Below, in pieces: positions 34,732 to 44,229 of a stretch of DNA of 64,000 nucleotides. Both the position numbers and the translations under genes were made by a program. The notes below the pieces were generated by a model. It searched no databases. It was not told the origin of the DNA and was given only the letters and a program-made list of their open reading frames with translations. Source of the stretch: Marivita geojedonensis (GTDB lineage Bacteria; Pseudomonadota; Alphaproteobacteria; Rhodobacterales; Rhodobacteraceae); contig NZ_JFKC01000011.1 in assembly GCF_002115805.1 (NCBI RefSeq), positions 1 to 64,000 of the forward strand, written 5' to 3'. Each line of letters starts with the position of its first letter. Position 1 is the stretch's first letter.

Positions 34732-35043
34732 TCAGACCTCGATCAGCACTCGGCCATCTTCGACCCGGACAGGGTAGGTGCCGAGGTTCACGCAAACAGG
34801 AGCACGCTTCGCTTCTCCGGTACGATAGTCGAACTGGCCGTTATGTTTGGGACATTCGATGACGTAATCCATCACCAGACCGTCTTCGAGGTGGACGTTT
34901 TCGTGGGTGCACAGACCATCAGTGCAGAAGTATTCGTCATCCGGGCTGCGGTAGATGGCGAACGTGTGACCGTCATGGTCGAAACGGATCAGGTCTTCTT
35001 CTTCGATATCGTCGGTTGCGCAGGCGTCTATCCATTGTGCCAT
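34732..35043 (-). CDS. Rieske [2Fe-2S] ferredoxin (MocE-like)
   Basis: 103 residues from ATG 35043. Both Rieske cluster motifs are present: CTHENVHL and CPKHNGQF. The size and the lack of a catalytic domain make it an electron carrier. Its operon partner upstream is a desaturase-type oxygenase, the same pairing as MocE and MocD in rhizopine catabolism. Two bases separate its stop from the PanB-like start. No dedicated ferredoxin reductase (MocF) is seen in the window. Confidence 0.87.
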   Translation of the reverse strand: MAQWIDACATDDIEEEDLIRFDHDGHTFAIYRSPDDEYFCTDGLCTHENVHLEDGLVMDYVIECPKHNGQFDYRTGEAKRAPVCVNLGTYPVRVEDGRVLIEV

Positions 35044-35069
35044 TCGCCAAACTCCTTCTGCTGGATTGA

Positions 35070-36149
35070 TCATTCTGCGGGTATGCCAAGCGCGTCGGCG
35101 TGCAGGTCTTCTCGGTACGGGCGCGCGGTGGCAGGCAGGTCGCGGCGCAGGAAGTAGTCTTCGTAGCGCAGTTGCCGTTTCAGTGCTGGCCAGACCTCGG
35201 CATAGGCTGCGAAGATTGACGGGTTCGGCTCGGGCAGATCATGTTTGATCATCTCGTGAAGTTCGGGCAGCCGATGGTAGGGCACCATCGGGAACATGTG
35301 GTGTTCCACGTGGTAGTTCATGTTCCAGTAGATGAAGCGGCTGACCGGGTTCATGTAGACTGTCCGACTGTTGAGCCGGTGGTCGAGAACATTGTCTGCA
35401 AGACCCGCGTGCTGCAGAACACCGGTCATGACATGGTGCCATGCGCCATACAGCCGGGGCAGTCCAATGAAAAGCAGCGGGATCCAAGACTGGGCCAGCA
35501 GGGCACTGGCGAGTGTGGCGGCGTAGATGACCGTCCAGATGCGCGCGACACGGACCACCTTGGGATGCTCCTGTTCGGGGATAAAGGTCGCCTCTTCCGG
35601 ATCAAGCCTGCCGCTGGCATTGAGCAGCATCCGTTTCCAACCGTTCAGCGCATCGAGTATCCCAAAGACGTTCAGAAGGATGCGGATGAGCGCGGGTGGG
35701 CGCATGGCTACGATTTCCGGGTCACGACCGACGATGATCGTGTCTGTGTGATGCCGTGCGTGGCTCCAGCGCCATGTGACGGGATTTCGAACCATACAGA
35801 ACGAGGCAATCTGGTAAACGGCATCGTTCATCCATGGTGTCTTGAAGGCTGTGCCGTGGCCACATTCATGCCAACGGCTGTCCATTGCGGACCCATAAAG
35901 CACGCCATAGGCCAACCAGAACGGGACTGCGACCCACGATGGCCACAGAGCTATGGCAACTGCTGCGAAGACTGCCATGCAGCCAAAGAGTATGAGAGTG
36001 TCCTGGATCGCGGGCGAATCCGTCCGTTTCATGAGCGCTTTCATGTCTTTGCGCGGGATGTCGGTGTGATACCATTCCGCCGTCGCCAGACCGGTCTCAA
36101 CCGCGCGCCGGGCGTCGGATCCCAGCATCGAATAATCGCGTCGCGCCAT
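35070..36149 (-). CDS. Fatty-acid-desaturase-fold oxygenase (MocD-like)
   Basis: 359 residues with about four membrane helices and the three histidine boxes: WHECGHG, SHARHHTDT and NYHVEHHMFP. This non-haem di-iron membrane family includes desaturases and hydroxylases. In rhizobia the homologue MocD, working with Rieske protein MocE, is involved in removing the O-methyl group of the rhizopine 3-O-methyl-scyllo-inosamine. Here it heads an operon with a Rieske ferredoxin and lies beside an inositol-degradation operon, so an O-methyl-inositol demethylase is a reasonable inference. The substrate is unproven. Confidence 0.85.
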   Translation of the reverse strand: MARRDYSMLGSDARRAVETGLATAEWYHTDIPRKDMKALMKRTDSPAIQDTLILFGCMAVFAAVAIALWPSWVAVPFWLAYGVLYGSAMDSRWHECGHGTAFKTPWMNDAVYQIASFCMVRNPVTWRWSHARHHTDTIIVGRDPEIVAMRPPALIRILLNVFGILDALNGWKRMLLNASGRLDPEEATFIPEQEHPKVVRVARIWTVIYAATLASALLAQSWIPLLFIGLPRLYGAWHHVMTGVLQHAGLADNVLDHRLNSRTVYMNPVSRFIYWNMNYHVEHHMFPMVPYHRLPELHEMIKHDLPEPNPSIFAAYAEVWPALKRQLRYEDYFLRRDLPATARPYREDLHADALGIPAE

Positions 36150-36223
36150 CCTGTCCTCCCGTTCTGGCCTGATCCGTTGCTAGCACAGCAGATGGGTGAA
36201 AAGGTGCAGCGCACTTGCAGTTT

Positions 36224-36271
36224 ACATCAAAAAACATCAGTCTATGTGGATAAACTGATGTGATTACATCA
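36224..36271. promoter_or_regulatory. LacI-type operator cluster between desaturase and lacI genes
   Basis: A perfect 16-bp palindrome TGATGTGATTACATCA at 36256-36271 lies 2 bp before the lacI start. Two more ACATCA half-sites are at 36224-36229 and 36234-36239, one helical turn apart. ACATCAGT at 36234 and ACTGATGT at 36254 also form an inverted repeat. The arrangement fits autoregulation plus control of the divergent oxygenase operon, which begins at 36149. Confidence 0.65.
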
Positions 36272-36273
36272 AT

Positions 36274-37302
36274 ATGTCCAAACGACCCACCATATCTGAT
36301 CTTGCCCGCGAAACCGGGTTGGGTGTGGCGACTGTCGATCGGGCGCTCAACGGACGCAGCAACGTGTCAGCGCGGGCTGTTGCACGGGTGGCCGAAGCTG
36401 CGGAACGGCTTGGCTATCATGCCAGCGGGCTGGCAAGGCTGCGTGTCGAGGCCAAGGCGCGACCTGTCAAAAGACTTGGTTTTGTGCTGCAAAAGCCCGG
36501 ACAGGCATTCTATCGCAACTTTGCCACGGAACTGGAGGTGGCCGTTGCTGCCCGTAGCGATGTGAACGGAAAAACCAAAATCCGGTTTCCCGACTCGCAG
36601 GCCATCGAAGCCTACGAGTCCGTTATCGGCGAAGTGGCCGATGAGGTGGATGCGCTGGCGGTTGTCGCGCCAAACCATCCCCGGCTGGTGGAACTGGTTG
36701 GGCGGTGCCGGGCGAATGGTCTCCCGGTGTTTACGCTGTTAAACGATTTTGCCCAGGACACGCGGGCTGGATATCTCGGGATGGACAACCTCAAGGTTGG
36801 CCGCATCGCGGCTTGGATGCTGACCACGGGCCTGCGCCAGCCTGGAGAGCTTGCCATTTTTGTCGGATCGGGACGCTGGTATGGTCACATGATGCGTGAA
36901 ACAGGGTTTCAGAGTTACCTGCGCCAGAACGCACCCGCGTTCACGATGCTGGATACAATGGTCAACCTGGACACCCGCCAGGTGACATACGAGGCCACAC
37001 TGGATCTGCTGAACCGCAGGCCGGATCTTCGTGGGATTTACGTTGCGGGCGGGGGCATGGAAGGCGCTATCGCCGCGCTCAGGGAGGTACGCCCGGCGGG
37101 TCGGGTAGGGCTCGTGGTCAATGAACTGACACCGGAAAGCCGAGCCGCGCTGGTGGACCGCTATGCCCTGATGGCAATTGCGACGCCGTTGGCAGAGCTG
37201 TGCCGCCGCTGCGTTGCGGCGATGCTGGAGGCGTCTTCAGGTGGCGCGAGCTTTGGACAGGTGTTCCTTCCGCCTGATCTTCACGTGCCCGAGTCGATCT
37301 GA
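36274..37302 (+). CDS. LacI-family regulator of the oxygenase arm
   Basis: 342 residues. N-terminal helix-turn-helix TISDLARETGLGVATVDRALNG, then a periplasmic-binding-protein-like domain. It is a clear paralogue of the LacI-type protein at 47413; both contain an LNDFAQ segment and TRQVTYEATLDL, then IYVAGGGMEGAIAALREV. It is divergent from the desaturase-Rieske-PanB-like operon and its start is covered by the palindrome TGATGT-N4-ACATCA. The likely inducer is an inositol derivative. It converges on iolB. Confidence 0.9.
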   Translation: MSKRPTISDLARETGLGVATVDRALNGRSNVSARAVARVAEAAERLGYHASGLARLRVEAKARPVKRLGFVLQKPGQAFYRNFATELEVAVAARSDVNGKTKIRFPDSQAIEAYESVIGEVADEVDALAVVAPNHPRLVELVGRCRANGLPVFTLLNDFAQDTRAGYLGMDNLKVGRIAAWMLTTGLRQPGELAIFVGSGRWYGHMMRETGFQSYLRQNAPAFTMLDTMVNLDTRQVTYEATLDLLNRRPDLRGIYVAGGGMEGAIAALREVRPAGRVGLVVNELTPESRAALVDRYALMAIATPLAELCRRCVAAMLEASSGGASFGQVFLPPDLHVPESI

Positions 37303-37313
37303 AGACGTCCTGG

Positions 37314-38120
37314 TCAGGCGTCCCGCTCCATGATCCACTCGACCTCAGGTGCAGCGACAAAGCGCCATTTCCGCAACGGGCCGGCCATGACATTGAGGTA
37401 ATACATCTCGAAACCGTAGGGCGCGCCGCAGGGGTGGTGACCTCGTGGGACAAGGACAACATCGCCGTCGGACACCGCCATTGTTTCGTCGAGTTGGCCA
37501 TCATCGGTATAGACGCGTTGGATACCAAATCCGGAGGCCGGATTCAGCCGGTGGTAATAGGTCTCTTCGAGATAGGTGATGCGCGGGAAGTCATCCTCAT
37601 CGTGACGGTGACTGGGATAAGAGGACCAGTGCCCGTTCGGCGTGAACACCTCGGTGACCAACAGACTGTCTGCGTAATCCTCGGTCTCCATCGCGATGTT
37701 GTTGATGTAGCGGGTGTTCACACCTTTACCGCGCTCCGTGAGCGTGATGCCATCCGGCCCGATTGTGCGCGCCGCATGCCCACCTTTGCCGGGTGCCGAG
37801 CAGACCGCGATAACGCAATCGGTTTCCGCCGTGGCAGTCCAGTCGGAACCGTTCGGAAGGTAAAGGCAATGCGGCGGCGTCTTTTCGAAGACGGACATGC
37901 GGTCGCCCAGCACGCCCCAGTCCCGCCCTGCCCCGGTAATTGCCGCCTTGCCCTCGACCATCACAAGGATCACTTCGCGGTCTCCCGTCGCCTCCGACGC
38001 GGTGTCGCCTTTTTTTAGGTGGTACAGTGAGAACCCGACATAGCGCCAACCAGCGCTCTCGGGAGTGATCCGATGCACCTCTCCGCGTGTGCCGAAGGGT
38101 TTGCGCAGCAGGTTGGGCAT
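37314..38120 (-). CDS. iolB: 5-deoxy-glucuronate isomerase
   Basis: 268 residues from ATG 38120, preceded by a purine-rich stretch. IolB cupin features: the pattern SSYPSHRHDEDDFPRITYLEETYYHRLNP with metal-binding His and Glu residues, and VLVPRGHHPCGAPYGFEMYYLNVMAGP. It isomerises 5-deoxy-glucuronate to 5-dehydro-2-deoxy-gluconate in inositol breakdown. It is the last gene of the long minus-strand iol operon and converges on the lacI gene. Confidence 0.93.
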   Translation of the reverse strand: MPNLLRKPFGTRGEVHRITPESAGWRYVGFSLYHLKKGDTASEATGDREVILVMVEGKAAITGAGRDWGVLGDRMSVFEKTPPHCLYLPNGSDWTATAETDCVIAVCSAPGKGGHAARTIGPDGITLTERGKGVNTRYINNIAMETEDYADSLLVTEVFTPNGHWSSYPSHRHDEDDFPRITYLEETYYHRLNPASGFGIQRVYTDDGQLDETMAVSDGDVVLVPRGHHPCGAPYGFEMYYLNVMAGPLRKWRFVAAPEVEWIMERDA

Positions 38121-38210
38121 GTTTCGGATCCTTTTCTGTTTCGTGTTCGGCCGCTGAGCGCCGTGGAGCAAGCAGGCCCGGAAAATCCACCCGGACCTGC
38201 CGTCTATGTG

Positions 38211-39392
38211 TCAGGCTGCCTGACGATGCGCCATATCGCTCAGAGCGTCCCGGAACTGAGCATTTGTCCAGCCTTCTTCGAGCGCGCGACGCAGCATGTC
38301 GGCTTGGCTTTCCGGAGCGTTGCCGCCGATGGGCGGATCTGTGTCCAGATTGGTTGGAAAGCTGTAGCCCTCCGCACAGGCCGCGATAGCAGCGTCACAC
38401 TCGCTGGCGGACAAACGTCCGCCCTGTTTGAGCGCGACAAGTTCCGGAAAGAGTGCGGCACTCATTGTCCGGCGATCGACGGCTTCCATTGCGCGGCCAA
38501 ACGCGGATGAGACCTGCAGCAGATTGACCATGCGATTGATGTCGCTGCTCCGGTTTTCGCCCGCCGCATGAAACAGCGCGGGATTGAAGAAGACGGCATC
38601 GCCCTTTTCCAGCGCAACCTGCACATGGTTCGCCTCAAAATAATCCGAATGATCCTCCCGATGAAACGCAAGATACCCCGACGGGTAAAGTTGCGAGAAG
38701 GGAAGGAGCTTTGTCGGACCGCTTTCCAGCGGCATGTCGCAATGCGCAACCGCGCCCTGCAACGTCAGCGTCGCCGTGACTTCATGGGCATGTGCCGGGT
38801 ATCGGGCGGACTGATCCGCGCTTTGGAAGCCGAGGTGATAGTCCCGGTGTGCCTTTTGCGCCTTTCCACCCGGCCGCACCTGATTGACCTGCGCGGTCAT
38901 CTGGTAGTTCGGGCCAAGCCATGCCTCGCAAGCTGCGGCGATGGACAGGTTGCCGAAGTAAAGCGCAAAACCTTCGGGATCGCGCAGACATTGCTTCTGC
39001 AACGAATTCCAGACCCGGTCGTTGGCTCCGGACGTAGCGAAATGATCGCCTTTGCCTGCGGTTTGCGATTTCTCATCCGCAATAATCGCGTTGAACACAT
39101 CCGAGGCACGGTCGATCAATGACGTATCGGCATACGCGCGCTTCAGCGCGATCACACCTGCGGATTGTCGCAGAACCCAGGCCCACTCTGACATGAGTGA
39201 CTGTTGCTTTTCAGGATCGTCCAGAGCAGATCGCAGCGCGGTCATGTCATAGATCGGTACGTTCTTTTCGATTCCGGCAGCATGAGGCACGTCTGCTGGC
39301 TGAAGTTGTTGCGAGGTCAGCACCTTGAATTCATCCAGATCGCAGGACTCCCGATCGAAATAACCGATATATCCGAATGTGCGATGTACCAT
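38211..39392 (-). CDS. Phytanoyl-CoA dioxygenase-family Fe(II)/2-oxoglutarate oxygenase
   Basis: 393 residues from ATG 39392. The metal triad can be seen as KAHRDYHLGF (HxD) and, further on, FFNPALFHAAGENRSSDINRM (distal His, then the 2-oxoglutarate Arg). A QGAVAHCDMPLESGPTKLLPFS segment is typical of PhyH proteins. Such enzymes hydroxylate small molecules and can remove O- or N-methyl groups. It sits between iolE and iolB on the same strand, so it is presumably co-expressed with inositol degradation; the substrate is unknown. Confidence 0.8.
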   Translation of the reverse strand: MVHRTFGYIGYFDRESCDLDEFKVLTSQQLQPADVPHAAGIEKNVPIYDMTALRSALDDPEKQQSLMSEWAWVLRQSAGVIALKRAYADTSLIDRASDVFNAIIADEKSQTAGKGDHFATSGANDRVWNSLQKQCLRDPEGFALYFGNLSIAAACEAWLGPNYQMTAQVNQVRPGGKAQKAHRDYHLGFQSADQSARYPAHAHEVTATLTLQGAVAHCDMPLESGPTKLLPFSQLYPSGYLAFHREDHSDYFEANHVQVALEKGDAVFFNPALFHAAGENRSSDINRMVNLLQVSSAFGRAMEAVDRRTMSAALFPELVALKQGGRLSASECDAAIAACAEGYSFPTNLDTDPPIGGNAPESQADMLRRALEEGWTNAQFRDALSDMAHRQAA

Positions 39393-39448
39393 GTCGTCCT
39401 CCTGTTGCATGGTTTCGGTGCTGGCCCCAAGCGGGGACCGGTTGAACC

Positions 39449-40354
39449 TTACTGCGCGATCTCCAGACCGGAGGCGGCGGCGATTGCGCGAATGTGATCG
39501 TAGCCGATTTTTGAGTACTCAAAGGGCGGCGCCTTGGCGGGGTCCTGTTCGGCCTCGACAACGATCCAGCCGTTGTAATCCATCGCCGCCAGTTTTTTCG
39601 TGATGGCCATAAAGTCGATGCAGCCTTCCGGATCACCCGGCACGGAATAGACGCCGGCGGCCACACCATCGAGGAAGCTGCGGTCCTCGGATCGCACCCA
39701 GTCCAGCACCGACTGCCTCACGTCTTTGCAGTGAACGTGGTGAACGCGGTGACCCCATTTTTCGAGAACCGCCAAAGGGTCCGCCCCGGCGAAATGCAGA
39801 TGACCTGTATCGTAAAGCAGGGTCAGTGCAGGATCGCTGCCCTCCATCAGCCAGTCGATGTCCTCGGCATCCTGCACCATTGCACCCATGTGATGGTGGT
39901 AGGACAGAACGCAGCCCTGGTCGGCGGACCATTTGGCAAGTTCCGACAGTTTCGCGCCATACGCCATAACTTCATCACGGGTCAGTTTGGGGCGCTGGCT
40001 GACCGGGCGGGCGATGTCGCCCTGAATGGTGTTGGAACATTCCGCATAGACGATGCAGGGCGCATTGAGGGCAGCGAATTGTTCGACCTGCTGCCGGATT
40101 GCGGCTTTTTCGGTCGCAAGGTCATTCACCATCAGATTGCCCGAACACCAACCGCCGCAGAGTGACACGCCATAGCGATCCAGATAGGCGCGCAACCCTT
40201 CGGTGTCGGCTGGCATCCGGCGACCGCGCTCGACACCCTGATAGCCAATCCGTGCGGCGTCTTGCATCGCACCTTCGGTTGTGTAGGCCGCTGTCAAATC
40301 GGGCAGGTCGTCATTCTGCCAGGCAATCAGCGAGATGCCGATTTTGATCGCCAT
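39449..40354 (-). CDS. iolE: myo-inosose-2 dehydratase
   Basis: 301 residues, TIM-barrel sugar isomerase/dehydratase fold. Family segments: IKIGISLIAWQNDDLPDL at the N-terminus, SYHHHMGAMVQDAEDIDWLM, LLYDTGHLHFAG and HHVHCKDVR, which carry the metal ligands. It dehydrates 2-keto-myo-inositol to 3,5/4-trihydroxycyclohexane-1,2-dione. Its start overlaps the iolD stop as TGATG. Confidence 0.93.
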   Translation of the reverse strand: MAIKIGISLIAWQNDDLPDLTAAYTTEGAMQDAARIGYQGVERGRRMPADTEGLRAYLDRYGVSLCGGWCSGNLMVNDLATEKAAIRQQVEQFAALNAPCIVYAECSNTIQGDIARPVSQRPKLTRDEVMAYGAKLSELAKWSADQGCVLSYHHHMGAMVQDAEDIDWLMEGSDPALTLLYDTGHLHFAGADPLAVLEKWGHRVHHVHCKDVRQSVLDWVRSEDRSFLDGVAAGVYSVPGDPEGCIDFMAITKKLAAMDYNGWIVVEAEQDPAKAPPFEYSKIGYDHIRAIAAASGLEIAQ

Positions 40355-42183
40355 CAGTCTGCCCTTTGTTTGAATTTGTTGGCTTCATACCGTTCCCGCG
40401 CGGCGTTCACTTCAGGACGGACCGAGACTTCGGGAACGCCAACCTCCCACCAGGTTCCCCCATGCTCGGTGGATGGATAGGGATCAGTGTCGATGACGAT
40501 CACGTAGGGAACCGCCATGTCGTGACGCTTGGCCAGTGCATCTTCGAGCTCCGAAATGGAGCTTACTTTGACACTGATCGCGCCCATGGATCCTGCGTGC
40601 TGGGCAAAATCGATGGCACTAGGGTTCGCGTGAACCGCGTGGTCGAGCAGGTTGTTGAACTCGGCCCCGCCTGTGCCCATCTGCAGCCGGTTGATGCAGC
40701 CAAAGCCCCGGTTGTCGGTCACGACCACTGTGAAGGGGATACCCATCATGACAGCCGTGGCCATTTCCGAGTTGGCCATCATGTAAGTGCCATCCCCGGT
40801 AAAGCAGACAACGTCGGCCTGCGGCTGGGCCATCTTGATTCCCATTGCCCCCGCGATTTCGTAGCCCATGCAGGAAAAACCGTATTCCATATGATAGCTG
40901 CCCGGCTTTCCCGCCTTCCACAGCTTGTGCAATTCACCGGGCATGGTGCCTGCAGCGCACATCACGACCGTCTCATCCGTCGCAGCACGCTGAACCGCGC
41001 CGATGACCTGCATATCTGTTGGTAGCTCATTGCCCTCGGGTGCATCGGTCAGCGGATCGACCTTGGAAAACCAGCCGGATTTCAGGTCGGGGGCAGGCGC
41101 GTCGGCGGCGTAGCTCACCAGTTCGAGCGCAAGCTCGGTCAGGCCGGTTTTTGCGTCCGACATCACCGGCATCGCGCCGTGCTTAGCAGCGTCATAAGCG
41201 TTGACGTTCAGGCTTATGATACGGCGTTCGGGATTGGCAAAAAGTCCCCAGGACCCGGTTGTAAAATCCTGAAAACGGGTGCCGATGCCTATGACCACAT
41301 CTGCCTCTGCGCAAACAGTGTTGGCCGGCTCGCCCCCAGTGACTCCGATGGGCCCGAGGTTCAGGGCGTGGTCCCAGGGCAGAGCGGATTTCCCCGCCTG
41401 GGTTTCGGCGACAGGGATGTTGTGCGTTTCGGCAAAGGCTTTCAGGTCTTCCATCGCGCCGGAATAATGCACCCCGCCACCTGCGACGATCACCGGGCGT
41501 TTGGCAGACCGGATCACCTCGACTGCGCGGTGCAGTTCGTGATGATCGGGACGGATGCGGCGCTGGTGCCAGACCTGCGGCTCGAAAAAGCTGACCGGGT
41601 AGTCAAATGCTTCGGCCTGGACGTCCTGGCAGAACGAAAGGGTCACCGGACCACAATCTGCGGGATCGGTCATCGTGCGGAACGCACGCGGCAGGGCCGT
41701 CAGCAGATGCTCGGGTCTGGTGATCCGATCGAAATAGCGGCTTACGGTCTTGAACGTATCATTGACCGAAGCGCTGCCGTCGGAGAAATCCTCGATCTGC
41801 TGCAACACTGGGTCCGGGCCACGGTTGGCAAAGACGTCGCCGGGAAGAAACAGGACAGGAAGACGGTTGACGTGTGCCAGCGCTGCCGCAGTGACCATGT
41901 TGGTTGCGCCCGGTCCGATGGATGACGTGACAGCCATCGCCCGACGACGGCGCAACTGCTTGGCATAGGCAATCGCCGTATGTGCCATCGTCTGTTCGTT
42001 GTGGCCTCGGTATGTTGGCAGCGAGTCGCGCACGCCATAGAGCGCCTCGCCCAGACCGGCGACATTGCCATGTCCAAAGATGGCCCAGACCCCGGCGATG
42101 AACGGATCGCCATCCTCGTTCATCTGTGCCGTGAGATAGCGCACCAATGCCTGTGCAGCGGTCAACCGTATTGTCTTGGCCAT
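40354..42183 (-). CDS. iolD: 3D-(3,5/4)-trihydroxycyclohexane-1,2-dione acylhydrolase
   Basis: 609 residues, thiamine-diphosphate enzyme. The cofactor-binding motif is GDGTYMMANSEMATAVMMG with a following Asn (DNRGFGCINRLQ). The N-terminal domain begins with MAKTIRLTAAQALVRYL and includes IFGHGNVAGLGEAL. It opens the ring of the dione to 5-deoxy-glucuronate in inositol degradation. Between its start and iolG there are 106 bp containing a short CCTGG-rich direct repeat. Confidence 0.94.
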   Translation of the reverse strand: MAKTIRLTAAQALVRYLTAQMNEDGDPFIAGVWAIFGHGNVAGLGEALYGVRDSLPTYRGHNEQTMAHTAIAYAKQLRRRRAMAVTSSIGPGATNMVTAAALAHVNRLPVLFLPGDVFANRGPDPVLQQIEDFSDGSASVNDTFKTVSRYFDRITRPEHLLTALPRAFRTMTDPADCGPVTLSFCQDVQAEAFDYPVSFFEPQVWHQRRIRPDHHELHRAVEVIRSAKRPVIVAGGGVHYSGAMEDLKAFAETHNIPVAETQAGKSALPWDHALNLGPIGVTGGEPANTVCAEADVVIGIGTRFQDFTTGSWGLFANPERRIISLNVNAYDAAKHGAMPVMSDAKTGLTELALELVSYAADAPAPDLKSGWFSKVDPLTDAPEGNELPTDMQVIGAVQRAATDETVVMCAAGTMPGELHKLWKAGKPGSYHMEYGFSCMGYEIAGAMGIKMAQPQADVVCFTGDGTYMMANSEMATAVMMGIPFTVVVTDNRGFGCINRLQMGTGGAEFNNLLDHAVHANPSAIDFAQHAGSMGAISVKVSSISELEDALAKRHDMAVPYVIVIDTDPYPSTEHGGTWWEVGVPEVSVRPEVNAARERYEANKFKQRAD

Positions 42184-42289
42184 GGTTCAGTCCTTCATTG
42201 TCTTCGGTGTCGCGCCATGGTGCCATCCTGGCACGACGGTAACATTCCTGGTCCTGGTCCTGGACCTCTGGCCTGGACACAGTGTTGGA

Positions 42290-43300
42290 TCATGCATCGT
42301 CGAGAATTTCCGACACATGCACGACGCGCTTTTCCTTGACCGAGCGCAGCGCCGCCTCAGCCAGTGCCAGCGCCATCATCCCATCATGACCGGTCGTCGG
42401 GGTTTTGCCGTCTCCGGCCAAAGCGGCGACGAATGCGGCGATTTCATTCGCATAGGCAGCCACGTAGCGGGTCATAAAGAAATCAAGCAGCGGCGGGCGG
42501 TGGAAACCATCTGCATTTGCCAGTTCGATATTGGCTTCGCGCATGTTTTCGGCCGAGACCGACCCGTGCGATCCAAGCACCTCGATCCGCTGGTCATAGC
42601 CGTAAGTCGCGCGGCGGGAGTTGGTGATTGTGCATTGCCGGCCACCTGCCGTCGTCAAGATCACGTTCACACTGTCGTAGTCGCCCAGATCTGCGATCTT
42701 GGGATCGGTAAGAACCGATGCAGCTGCCTGAACGGTGTCCACCTCTTCGCCCAAAAGCCAGCGCGCGACGTCGAAATCGTGGATTGTCATGTCGCGGAAG
42801 ATGCCACCAGACACCTTTATGTATTCAGCGGGCGGTGCGCCCGGATCGCGGCTGGAGATTGTGACCATCTCGACATCCCCGATCCGGCCCTCATCGATGG
42901 CCTTTTTGAGCGCCCTGAAATCCGGGTCAAAGCGTCGATTGAAGCCGACCATCAACGTCGCACCTTCCTGCTCGACTGTTTTCAGGCAGTCTTTGACCCG
43001 TCCCAGATCAAGATCCACCGGCTTTTCACAGAAGATCGCTTTTCCAGCACGCGCGAACTGTTCGATCAGATCGGCATGTGTGTTGGTCGGTGTGCAGATC
43101 GCAACCGCATCGACATCGTCGCTTGCCGCGATTTCGTCGATGGTGCGGATATCGCATCCATAACCCGACGCCACACGCTCGGCTGCTTCAGCCACCGGAT
43201 CGGCAATAGCGACCAGTGAAGCACCTTCGGTCGAAGCGACAGCGCGGGCGTGGACCTGGCCGATGCGGCCTGCTCCGAGAATGGCGAAACGAACGGTCAT
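42290..43300 (-). CDS. iolG: Inositol 2-dehydrogenase
   Basis: 336 residues from ATG 43300 (GAGG upstream). Gfo/Idh/MocA family: GAGRIGQVHA at the NAD-binding N-terminus, the EKPVDLD motif near residue 95, and GGIFRDMTIHDFDVARWL with the catalytic Asp/His. It oxidises myo-inositol (or scyllo-inositol) to the 2-keto form, the first catabolic step. The name MocA for this family again links it to rhizopine genes. It follows the ABC ATPase gene by 137 bp. Confidence 0.92.
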   Translation of the reverse strand: MTVRFAILGAGRIGQVHARAVASTEGASLVAIADPVAEAAERVASGYGCDIRTIDEIAASDDVDAVAICTPTNTHADLIEQFARAGKAIFCEKPVDLDLGRVKDCLKTVEQEGATLMVGFNRRFDPDFRALKKAIDEGRIGDVEMVTISSRDPGAPPAEYIKVSGGIFRDMTIHDFDVARWLLGEEVDTVQAAASVLTDPKIADLGDYDSVNVILTTAGGRQCTITNSRRATYGYDQRIEVLGSHGSVSAENMREANIELANADGFHRPPLLDFFMTRYVAAYANEIAAFVAALAGDGKTPTTGHDGMMALALAEAALRSVKEKRVVHVSEILDDA

Positions 43301-43437
43301 GTGATCCTCATGATCTTGGCGTCCTTGGACGGATTGGGCGCTGTTGCGCAATGCAGTCTGGGCGACCGACGCTGGGAGGCCGCGCCGGTCGCTATTTGGC
43401 TTTGCCCCTGTCCTGTTGGACCGGGCATCTGCCGGTG

Positions 43438-44217
43438 TCAGGCGGCGTCTTCGTAACCTGCCTGGGTCTTTGCGCCTGTAATGTAGGCCACGACATCTTC
43501 GCCCGAGATATCCTCGTTCTTGATGTCAAGGTTTGCGCAGATACGCCCACGCCGGAATACCACGACACGATCAACCAGATCGAACACCTGACGCATGTTG
43601 TGACTCACAAGGATCAGCGGTTCCCCTGCTTCCTTGAGAGTACGAATGATGTTTTCCACCTGCGCGGTTTCCTGCACACCAAGCGCCGCCGTGGGTTCGT
43701 CCATGATGGTCAGCTTGGAGTGGAACGTTGCCGTGCGCGCGATGGCAACGCACTGACGTTGACCACCGGACATGTTGCGGATGGAGTTTCGGATGTTCGG
43801 GATTTTCACGGCAGTCTTTTCCAAACCGGCAAGTGTCGCTTCGCGCATCGAACGGTAATCAAGGAGCCGGAACGGACCCAGGAAATTCCACTTCGTGATC
43901 TCGCGCCCCAGAAACAGGTTGTCGGGTACATCAAGGTCGTCGGCCAGCGCCAGCGTCTGGAATACGGTCTCGATCCCTGCCTCACGGGCGTCGATCGGAC
44001 CGGAAAAATTCACCGGTTTACCGTCGAAAATGATGTCACCGCGGGTTCGCTGCTCCACTCCTGTAATCTGGCGGACAAAGGTGGATTTCCCTGCACCGTT
44101 GTCTCCCATGATTGCAACGTGTTCGCCTTTGCGAAGAACGAAGTTGGCATCCTGCAGCGCATGTACGCCGCCATAGTGTTTGGTCAGGTTTCGGGTCTCA
44201 AGGATGATGTCTGACAT
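43438..44217 (-). CDS. Sugar ABC transporter ATPase (inositol import)
   Basis: 259 residues, a single nucleotide-binding domain, shorter than the double RbsA type. Walker A GDNGAGKST, signature MSGGQRQCVAIART, Walker B LTIMDEPTAALG and switch ILVSHNMRQ are intact. The single-domain form with this signature resembles FrcA-like ATPases of alphaproteobacterial fructose/inositol importers. It energises the adjacent permease and lies within the iol operon, so inositol or a derivative is the expected cargo. Confidence 0.9.
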   Translation of the reverse strand: MSDIILETRNLTKHYGGVHALQDANFVLRKGEHVAIMGDNGAGKSTFVRQITGVEQRTRGDIIFDGKPVNFSGPIDAREAGIETVFQTLALADDLDVPDNLFLGREITKWNFLGPFRLLDYRSMREATLAGLEKTAVKIPNIRNSIRNMSGGQRQCVAIARTATFHSKLTIMDEPTAALGVQETAQVENIIRTLKEAGEPLILVSHNMRQVFDLVDRVVVFRRGRICANLDIKNEDISGEDVVAYITGAKTQAGYEDAA

Positions 44218-44229
44218 GGTGATCCCTCC

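Noticed and set aside
42240-42290. CCTGG-rich direct repeat between iolG and iolD as a regulatory array
   Set aside because: The units are only 5-6 bases and irregular; chance low complexity is enough to explain it.
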